6,884 nt of DNA from assembly GCA_020026225.1 (NCBI GenBank), contig JAHHQU010000093.1, forward strand, positions 1-6,884. Reading direction: 5' to 3'. Positions within the stretch are counted from its first letter, which is position 1; the number at the start of each line of letters is the position of its first letter. Origin of the DNA: Phocaeicola sp. GTDB taxonomy: Bacteria; Bacteroidota; Bacteroidia; Bacteroidales; Bacteroidaceae. The position numbers were made by a program, and so were the translations under genes. Positions 1 to 5,790 of this stretch are shown piece after piece. The notes below the pieces were generated by a model that was not told where the DNA came from, did not search any database, and saw only the letters and a list, made by a program, of their open reading frames with translations.

Positions 1-84
1 ACCGATAAGTTTTTACTGAGAAATAATGCGTGACACAGTTTATTTTACACTACCACATTGAATTTTAAACCGGTATAGATTTGT

Positions 85-1239
85 ATGCTAGATGGAATTA
101 AAATAGTACAATCATACATAATTGCAGTGTTTTGCACTGCAATTATGTTTTTTTTGCCAACTTCTTGCAGCATCAATGAGGGGATTCGTCCATGTCCTCA
201 AGGTATTGACCTTCATTTTGTTTTTGATTATCATTTGGAAGGCTGGTCGCCTGATGTAAATCAGAACTCTTCATTACAGAACTTTTCAAATGCATTTTAT
301 CCACAAGTAGACTGTTATGTTCTGTATGTTTATGATGAAAATGAAAACTTAATAGCAACCTATTCAGATTTAAGCAAACAAGTACGAAGCAATCATTATC
401 ATCTTACTATTGACCTGCCGTATGGAAAATATAAAATCCGTGCGTTTGGAGGTGCTGTCTGTGCAGACAAGTCGTTCCGCCCATACCGTTTTTCAGAAGG
501 CAAATTGGAACTTCTTGACGTAAATGTTTCGCATTCGCTGTCCGACCTTTATTGGCAGATGGACTATAATAAGAAGACGATGGAGTCTGACCGTTTGCTG
601 CATGATTTTTATTATGCATATGCTATTGACAGTCTGCCTATAACGGAAACTGAAGTTGTAGTGGATGGAGACATGTACAAGAATCATACATTGCGATTCA
701 TGCGCAATACTAATGCTGTTCACGTAGTGATGCAGCATATTTCTAATGGTGTTGGTTCTGACAAGTCGCTACAGGATGTCTATTTGCCGGTCTATGCAGA
801 AGACTATGTGATTCGCATAACAGACAACAACACTCTTTTTGATCATGCTAACCGGCTGGTGCATACCGGAGAGACTGTGCGCGATGAGATAACCTATTAT
901 CCCTGGACCACAAAGAATGTTGTGATGTATCAGGAGAAAGGAACAAATAATGATGCAAGTGTGGCTACTGCCGATATCTCTATTTCACGACTGATGGCTG
1001 ATACAGAAGGGAGGATTCAAATCCTCAATCGTGTCGATGGTGAGACCTTGCTGGATATTCCTTTAAGTCATCTCCGTCTCAGCAAGCCCGCCCAATTTAG
1101 GAAGATGAGCGATCAGGAATACTTTGATCGCCAGAAATTCTGGAATATAACTTTTATTCGCCATTCAAATGAATTATGGTCAGAAGCAACAATTATAGTT
1201 AATGGGTGGAAAGTGAATCTGAATGAAATAGATTTTTGA
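85..1239 (+). CDS. FimB/Mfa2-family fimbrial anchor lipoprotein
   Basis: A 384-residue lipoprotein of the FimB/Mfa2 family. Members studied in Porphyromonas anchor type V pili in the outer membrane and limit their length. The start at 85 is the first possible one, because a TAG lies in frame at 76-78. Residues 8-27 form a hydrophobic signal peptide ending in P-T-S-Cys28, a slightly weak lipobox. Family-like features follow: a Cys-Pro-x-Gly turn at residues 37-40 leading into a beta strand (IDLHFVFDY), the VDCYVLYVYDENENL strand from residue 75, a GKYKIRAFGGAVC strand ending at Cys126, and near the C-terminus the QEYFDRQ and NGW motifs typical of this family. It is the first gene of the cluster, 58 bases ahead of the chosen start of the fimbrillin-like gene. 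The 84 bases upstream hold no complete promoter that I can recognise. A terminator-like hairpin overlaps the signal-peptide codons. Family assignment is confident; the anchor role is inferred from relatives. Confidence 0.94.
   Translation: MLDGIKIVQSYIIAVFCTAIMFFLPTSCSINEGIRPCPQGIDLHFVFDYHLEGWSPDVNQNSSLQNFSNAFYPQVDCYVLYVYDENENLIATYSDLSKQVRSNHYHLTIDLPYGKYKIRAFGGAVCADKSFRPYRFSEGKLELLDVNVSHSLSDLYWQMDYNKKTMESDRLLHDFYYAYAIDSLPITETEVVVDGDMYKNHTLRFMRNTNAVHVVMQHISNGVGSDKSLQDVYLPVYAEDYVIRITDNNTLFDHANRLVHTGETVRDEITYYPWTTKNVVMYQEKGTNNDASVATADISISRLMADTEGRIQILNRVDGETLLDIPLSHLRLSKPAQFRKMSDQEYFDRQKFWNITFIRHSNELWSEATIIVNGWKVNLNEIDF
116..155 (+). terminator. Intrinsic-terminator-like hairpin inside the gene 1 signal-peptide codons
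   Basis: The left arm at 116-129 (ACATAATTGCAGTG) and the right arm at 135-148 (CACTGCAATTATGT) are exact reverse complements around the loop TTTTG. Eight Ts run from 148 to 155, the first being the last base of the right arm. This is the form of a Rho-independent terminator on the plus strand. No T-run follows the hairpin on the minus strand, so it is not bidirectional. It covers codons 11-24 of gene 1. By my arithmetic a perfect 14-bp stem with a small loop is expected by chance far less than once in a window this size. The stem is only moderately G+C rich (5 of 14 pairs), so termination strength is uncertain. Ribosomes translating the start of gene 1 would prevent folding, so it could act as an attenuator; that role is inference. 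Confidence 0.7.
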
Positions 1240-1284
1240 TGCATTATGAGTATTGTCGGGTTGAGCAGCGGCAATTAATATGAC

Positions 1285-1291
1285 AAAGGAG
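1285..1291 (+). promoter_or_regulatory. Shine-Dalgarno-like site selecting the gene 2 start
   Basis: AAAGGAG ends six bases before the ATG at 1298 and lies downstream of the alternative in-frame ATG at 1280. It favours 1298 as the true start. Such clear sites are uncommon in Bacteroidales, which often initiate without them, so the support is moderate. Confidence 0.5.
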
Positions 1292-1297
1292 ATTGGT

Positions 1298-2446
1298 ATG
1301 AATTGGAAAAATGTAAACAGAATAAAAAGGGTCGGACAGTATATAGGGATGATTACTATGCTTTCGTCCGTATTTTCTTGTTCAGATCCAAGATCAGCTG
1401 ATCTTGTTTCTGAGTTGCAGTATAATGTAACTATTGACGTGGAATTTCCACACTATAGCATAGAACCTGCTTCCAGAACGAATACCGGTAGGACTTTCAT
1501 CAATGAATTGCCAGACCTTCAGAATGAATTGTCGACAGATGACATTTATGTGTTGGCATTTCAGAATGACAAACTTGCCTTATATCGGAATTTCGTTTTT
1601 GCAGAAATTAGTGGCGGTGATAAGAAACTGAATTTCAAATTTTCGAAATCAGAGATTACAAATGATGATATAGAATTTGTAGTATTGGCAAATCTTCAGA
1701 AGAATCTGAAAGGATCTTTGTTTGATTTACTTTCAGGTGCTATAGGTCAACATTATACGGATGTATACAAGAAACTGACTTATGAATTTTCAGGAGTTTG
1801 GGATATTTCTCAACGGCATATACCAATGTGGGGAAAGACCGCTAAGATTCCTATAGGAGGATTGCCTGTAAGCCCTCAGAAGACGGGCTTGGACTGCAAA
1901 CTCTTCAGGGCTGTGGCTAAGGTGGGATTTATGATTAATGTGGATACTGATACGGGGGAAGCAAGAGGTTATCCTAAGGAAAAAATACGCATATCGAAGG
2001 TAAAAGTGAGGGGAGCAATGAATAAAGGATGGGTGGCTCCGATGTCGCATGATGAGAGCGTCATGGACGTTACAGGTGCGTATCCTTTTTTTAAGGAACC
2101 TTTTATTCCCGGTGCAGCCCAACCTTTGACAAATGATCTCGAATTCGTCAATTCCGACAATGCCGAAACTTTTACTCGTGAGTTTATGAATTACATTTAC
2201 TTGCCGGAACAACAAACAAATAAAAATAAGTTAATTATAGAAATATACTATTCATTCAATGGTACGGAGCAAAAAAAGCCCCGTGTAATAGATTTTTCTC
2301 AAAATGTAGTTCGTAATCATTCTTATGTCTATTGCTTGAGATTGTCATCAGAACAGAATATTGAAATCGACTATAAAGTAATGCAGTGGAAAGAGTATCC
2401 GGAGGTTGAAATCCCATTTGGAACAACTGACGCTCAGAAAAAATAA
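1298..2446 (+). CDS. Fimbrillin-like pilus subunit lipoprotein
   Basis: A 382-residue lipoprotein resembling Bacteroidales type V pilins (FimA/Mfa1-like beta-sandwich fold). I chose ATG 1298 because AAAGGAG lies six bases upstream; the in-frame ATG at 1280 would add six residues (MTKEIG). The signal peptide ends in V-F-S-Cys28, numbering from 1298. Next comes a short strand (YNVTIDVEF) and then arginines in ASRTNTGR, a plausible place for the protease cut that removes the first strand in related pilins. Further pilin-like features are the DDIYVLAF strand, IEFVVLANL, RAVAKVGFMINV, FIPGA, and a C-terminal VVRNHSYVYCLRL strand followed by VMQWKEYPEVEIPFG. Its place between an anchor-type and a tip-type gene suggests the stalk pilin, but an accessory subunit fits equally well. 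An 18-bp palindrome lies just after the lipobox codons. I see no lesions. Confidence 0.85.
   Translation: MNWKNVNRIKRVGQYIGMITMLSSVFSCSDPRSADLVSELQYNVTIDVEFPHYSIEPASRTNTGRTFINELPDLQNELSTDDIYVLAFQNDKLALYRNFVFAEISGGDKKLNFKFSKSEITNDDIEFVVLANLQKNLKGSLFDLLSGAIGQHYTDVYKKLTYEFSGVWDISQRHIPMWGKTAKIPIGGLPVSPQKTGLDCKLFRAVAKVGFMINVDTDTGEARGYPKEKIRISKVKVRGAMNKGWVAPMSHDESVMDVTGAYPFFKEPFIPGAAQPLTNDLEFVNSDNAETFTREFMNYIYLPEQQTNKNKLIIEIYYSFNGTEQKKPRVIDFSQNVVRNHSYVYCLRLSSEQNIEIDYKVMQWKEYPEVEIPFGTTDAQKK
1389..1406. repeat. Perfect 18-bp palindrome in the 5' part of gene 2
   Basis: CAAGATCAG followed directly by CTGATCTTG forms an exact 9+9 palindrome with no spacer, ending 7 codons after the lipobox Cys codon. 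With no loop it suits a dimeric protein-binding site better than an RNA hairpin. No T-run of terminator length follows. It may be chance: my estimate is a few percent for a window this long. Confidence 0.45.
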
Positions 2447-2462
2447 ATACAGAAAGAGCCAT

Positions 2463-5400
2463 ATGAAAGAGAAACTTAGTTATTATATATGCTGCATGAT
2501 TATATTGTTGTGTCAGATTACAGCATGCAGAGATATATCTGACGAGCAACCTATAGAACCGATATCTGGCGAAAGGGGAGAACTCGAACTGAATTTTGAG
2601 AAACTTTCAGAAAGAGATATACATATCACTCGTTCTGGAAATGTAAAAGAAAAAGAGCCTGCCATCACATCCTTAAGAGTTTATGTGTTTAATGACTCTG
2701 GAAAACTGACCGGATACAAATCTCTCGAGGATAGGACGGGTAAGAGCTTGTCCGGAAATAACAGGAAAGTGAAAGTGACTACCAATAGTGGAAGAAGTTA
2801 TATTTATGCAATAGCAAATTTGGAATCATCGCAATATTTTGTATCACTTGATGATCTTAGACTGCTTGATGTAGGAGAAGGCAAAGTACAGTCTTCAGAG
2901 TTGACCCGTGACCGCTTTCTGAAGATTCGTTTCCAGCGAATGGATAATAGTCTTCAACCTCTCGATGGAAGTTTTTTGATGTCTGGTCATGTCAATGATG
3001 GCAATCCGGTGATTTTAACGCTAAAGGATGTGCGAAATCTTAAAATATCTTCACCTTCAGAACCAGAGAAAATTCAGATAAAACTCTATAGAATTTTAGC
3101 TAGTAATAAGATCAGGATTCAGAATAAGTCAGACTCAGATTTTCTATTGAAAGAGGCATATTTACATAATATCCCAAACAGTGGATACCTGATGCCTCCA
3201 GCAACTGCAGAGAATGCAACAGGCGTTGTTAAATATGAGCGGTACATTCAATTACAGCTGGATTCTACAAATAATCTGCAATTCTATTGTCCGGAAAACT
3301 GCCAGTATATAAATCATGGTAATAATATAAAAAGTTGGAAGGACAGAGAGGCTAATAGCTATACTGCGGATGGAGTTAAAGAATTTACAAATGCACCTGT
3401 TCACGCTTCATACGTGACACTGTATGGAAAATATCTGAATAAAGTGACGCAAATGACTGCTGATGTAGTTTATACCATACATCTTGGAAATTTTGGACAA
3501 GGTGGTGGATTGAATGATTTTTGTGTTGAACGCAATAGCAAATATTCTTATTTAATCACCATTAATGGAATAAACGATGTCATAGCAGAAGCTAAGAAGG
3601 AAGGTGACTATCCTTATGCTGAAGGTAATGTAATGCATATTGGTAATGGGATTGTCTACGAACTGGATGCGCATTATGAATCGCGTGTGCTCAAATTTAT
3701 CAGGAAAAGTGGAAAGTTAAATGCATTTTCACGAAGTGAAAATGCAACACATCGTGGTTATATGGCTGATATCACAACTCCTTTTGGCAAATCGTATTCT
3801 CTTTGTGCAGAAAGTTCTGAAGATGGTGGAAAGGTTTATTTGTATGATATTCTGGCTCCGACAGATGAAAAAAAAACCCTTTGTGAGATTCGTAAAGATG
3901 GATGTCTGTATAACGTATCCACCGGCAAACGTTATACGGATGAAGAATTAAAGACAGTAGTGGGAATGAGCGATTTCAACTGGGTGAAATTTCGTAGAAA
4001 CACAAAAAAGAATCTGATTGGAGGAAAGACTGATATAAGAAACTATGTATGTAAATATCCCGGAGATCAGTATTTTATGGGAAGTGAGGAAGATATGGAT
4101 ATTAATATAACAGGTGACAAGGAACCTTTAATCAACCTTTTTGCTCTGTTGTACAATTTGGAAATGCATGAAACTGACGACACCTTTTGGGATAAAATTA
4201 GAGATGTACATTCAGATGAAACCAACTGTGTTTACTATACGGCTTTTATAGATGAAAATTATTATGCAGATAAAACTTGGGACAAATATGTTAACACTCC
4301 GAATAGAATCATGAATATTGGGTCGCGGTCCTTTATCAGTGAAGATACGCATAGTGTTTATTCGGAAGTTATGTACTCCTTGTCCCAACGTTCCATAAAG
4401 ACATTTTATAATCCGGCTAAAGCAGGAGAGGTTAAAGCTTTTGGAATTGAATCAGTATCTGAGGAGCAACATCCTGTATCAATTCTTGAAAAACGTGACA
4501 ATGAACTATATATAATAAGTGATGAAGGTAATATAGAGGATTATGACAATACTGATTATGATATAAATATAAATTCAATGCACTTTTGGCGTGGGTTTAC
4601 TGTTGCGTGTGAAGCGCTTCAGGGCAAGTCATGGGACGAAAATATAAAAATTATACCCAACCAACAGCCATTGTACCAAAAAGTGGGTAAGGCTATGTTG
4701 ACACGGAATCGGGATCTCAATGGAAATGGGAGAGTTGACAAAGACGAGATTCGGTGGTATGTAGGTACGGAAGGACAATATGCCGGAACCTGGTATGGTG
4801 AAGCAGTTTTACCAGTTGAGACCCGTTTGTTTGATTTAAATGAAATGATTTCTCTGACTGAAAAAAATAAACACGATGTACCTAATAAATGGCATTATTA
4901 TACAGCGTCCCGTAATGAAATATTTTGGGCAGAGGAAGGTTCGTCTACCAGCAAAATTTCGCAGGGAGCTTGGTCTCAGGCACGTAAGGTCCGCTGTTTC
5001 CGCACCTTACATTCTGAAAGGGAAGGATTGTGCGATCCTGATCATTTTTATACTTATACAAAACGTGTCATTAGTGAACCAAGAAAAGAAATTGAGATAG
5101 ATGTGGATTGTAGCCGCATGGCTCCTGAGGCTCTGCGTAATAATGTAAATCAGGAACTTGGTGTCCATTATGAGCGTGATGAACAGAATAAATTGCCTCA
5201 GAAATTCAGAGTATCTGCTTATGATGCTAAAAATCTAAAACCTGGAGTTGATAGGAAATGGTTCTTCAATTGGTATGATGTCAAAAATGCCAAAGATGTA
5301 TATCTTGTCCACCCTTATCATATCAACGAAAAAGGCTGGCGACTGCCCAATCAGAGAGAGCTTGGGTTAATGTCGCTTTTGGATTATGAATTAGGTATTC

Positions 5401-5597
5401 TACGACAGACAGCATATTGGTGCAGAACAAAATTTAATGGTACTCGTTATGGATATGGTGGAAAAGGTTATGATAATTCTGCAGGAAGTTATGGATATGC
5501 ACGTCTAGAAAACGGAGTAATCACAGTGGAACCAGGAAAAACAGAAATGAAAGTACGTTGTGTAAAAGACCTTCCATCTGGACGTGGTGTAAAATAA
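2463..5597 (+). CDS. DUF4906-type large fimbrial lipoprotein, putative tip adhesin
   Basis: A 1044-residue lipoprotein, probably the pilus tip or adhesin. I chose ATG 2463, 16 bases after gene 2, because it places a compact signal peptide directly before the lipobox I-T-A-Cys22; the ATG at 2406 would overlap gene 2 and put 19 charged residues in front. After Cys22 an acidic stretch (RDISDE) resembles surface-export signals of Bacteroidetes lipoproteins. Residues about 39-210 look fimbrillin-like (LRVYVFN at 71-77, YIYAIANL at 113-120, then a GSFLMSGHV motif). Residues about 300-390 match the DUF4906 pattern as I know it: ASYVTLYGKY, YTIHLG at 337, NDF-x-V-x-RN at 351, ITINGI at 365. A calcium-loop-like DLNGNGRVDKDE lies at 751-762. 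The C-terminus has two modules ending in KVRC (Cys845 and Cys1033); the second begins GWRLPNQRE near 958, as in Fib_succ_major/DUF1566 lectin-like domains. Tip position and ligand binding are inferred. Confidence 0.9.
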   Translation: MKEKLSYYICCMIILLCQITACRDISDEQPIEPISGERGELELNFEKLSERDIHITRSGNVKEKEPAITSLRVYVFNDSGKLTGYKSLEDRTGKSLSGNNRKVKVTTNSGRSYIYAIANLESSQYFVSLDDLRLLDVGEGKVQSSELTRDRFLKIRFQRMDNSLQPLDGSFLMSGHVNDGNPVILTLKDVRNLKISSPSEPEKIQIKLYRILASNKIRIQNKSDSDFLLKEAYLHNIPNSGYLMPPATAENATGVVKYERYIQLQLDSTNNLQFYCPENCQYINHGNNIKSWKDREANSYTADGVKEFTNAPVHASYVTLYGKYLNKVTQMTADVVYTIHLGNFGQGGGLNDFCVERNSKYSYLITINGINDVIAEAKKEGDYPYAEGNVMHIGNGIVYELDAHYESRVLKFIRKSGKLNAFSRSENATHRGYMADITTPFGKSYSLCAESSEDGGKVYLYDILAPTDEKKTLCEIRKDGCLYNVSTGKRYTDEELKTVVGMSDFNWVKFRRNTKKNLIGGKTDIRNYVCKYPGDQYFMGSEEDMDINITGDKEPLINLFALLYNLEMHETDDTFWDKIRDVHSDETNCVYYTAFIDENYYADKTWDKYVNTPNRIMNIGSRSFISEDTHSVYSEVMYSLSQRSIKTFYNPAKAGEVKAFGIESVSEEQHPVSILEKRDNELYIISDEGNIEDYDNTDYDININSMHFWRGFTVACEALQGKSWDENIKIIPNQQPLYQKVGKAMLTRNRDLNGNGRVDKDEIRWYVGTEGQYAGTWYGEAVLPVETRLFDLNEMISLTEKNKHDVPNKWHYYTASRNEIFWAEEGSSTSKISQGAWSQARKVRCFRTLHSEREGLCDPDHFYTYTKRVISEPRKEIEIDVDCSRMAPEALRNNVNQELGVHYERDEQNKLPQKFRVSAYDAKNLKPGVDRKWFFNWYDVKNAKDVYLVHPYHINEKGWRLPNQRELGLMSLLDYELGILRQTAYWCRTKFNGTRYGYGGKGYDNSAGSYGYARLENGVITVEPGKTEMKVRCVKDLPSGRGVK
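3722..3746. repeat. Perfect 11-bp inverted repeat inside gene 3
   Basis: TGCATTTTCAC at 3722-3732 and GTGAAAATGCA at 3736-3746 are exact reverse complements around GAA. It lies near codons 420-428 of the large fimbrial gene, between the DUF4906-like part and the C-terminal modules. No T-run follows on either strand, so a terminator is unlikely. It could be an mRNA hairpin or a binding site, or chance. Confidence 0.45.
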
Positions 5598-5609
5598 ACT
5601 GTATCAAAA

Positions 5610-5790
5610 GGTTATTGGCATTATTCTGCCGATTGGTTTGTCGGGCTGAGTGTAGACAAACAGTATGTTCACAGACAGCTTGCAGCGGACTCAACCTATG
5701 TGGTCGATTAGGGATTGAACGACTTGATTGAGATTGTCAAGAATGATCCTGATACACCGGGCGGTATGGCATCAAGACACATTAAGGGCG
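5610..5790 (+). pseudogene. Decayed coding remnant joining to the Rhs frame
   Basis: After the gene 3 stop codon the same frame reads a protein-like stretch (DWFVGLSVDKQYVHRQLAA, then DSTYVVD), interrupted by TAG at 5709-5711, then continuing GLNDLIEIVKNDPDTPGG and ASRHIK. At the GGG of 5786-5788, dropping one G joins this frame to the Rhs frame, giving HIK-AIATYVTQWTYD. One substitution (TAG from a Tyr codon) and one inserted G would therefore explain why it is broken. I do not recognise the protein. The YVVD-GLNDLI part faintly recalls the aspartate-rich repeats in N-terminal regions of some Rhs/SpvB proteins, but this is a guess. Base composition is intermediate between the pilus genes and the Rhs body. 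The left edge of the remnant is not defined. Confidence 0.5.

Noticed and set aside
76..83. TAGATTTG, an exact match to the Bacteroides -7 promoter pattern TAnnTTTG, just before the gene 1 start
   Set aside because: It would start transcription at about 90, inside the gene and after its only workable start codon, and no TTTG -33 element lies at the usual 19-21 base spacing. Kept only as a possible source of a short RNA ending at the 116-155 hairpin.
1011..1026. Inverted repeat GAGGATT-CA-AATCCTC late in gene 1
   Set aside because: Arms of seven bases with a two-base spacer are expected by chance in a window this long, and no T-run or other signal accompanies it.
1870..1890. AAGCCC / GGGCTT inverted repeat in gene 2
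   Set aside because: Six-base arms with a nine-base loop and no following T-run; ordinary for coding sequence.
1790..2215. Minus-strand open frame of 141 codons opposite gene 2
   Set aside because: It lies wholly opposite a well-supported lipoprotein gene, its product shows no recognisable domain or signal peptide, and it is best explained as a shadow frame.
2406..2462. Upstream in-frame start of gene 3 overlapping gene 2
   Set aside because: It would put 19 mostly polar and charged residues before the signal peptide, which fits a lipoprotein poorly; ATG 2463 gives a standard signal.
2492..2530. CTGCATG / CATGCAG pairing in the signal-peptide codons of gene 3
   Set aside because: Seven-base arms around a 25-base loop are weak and common by chance; it does not resemble the much stronger element in gene 1.
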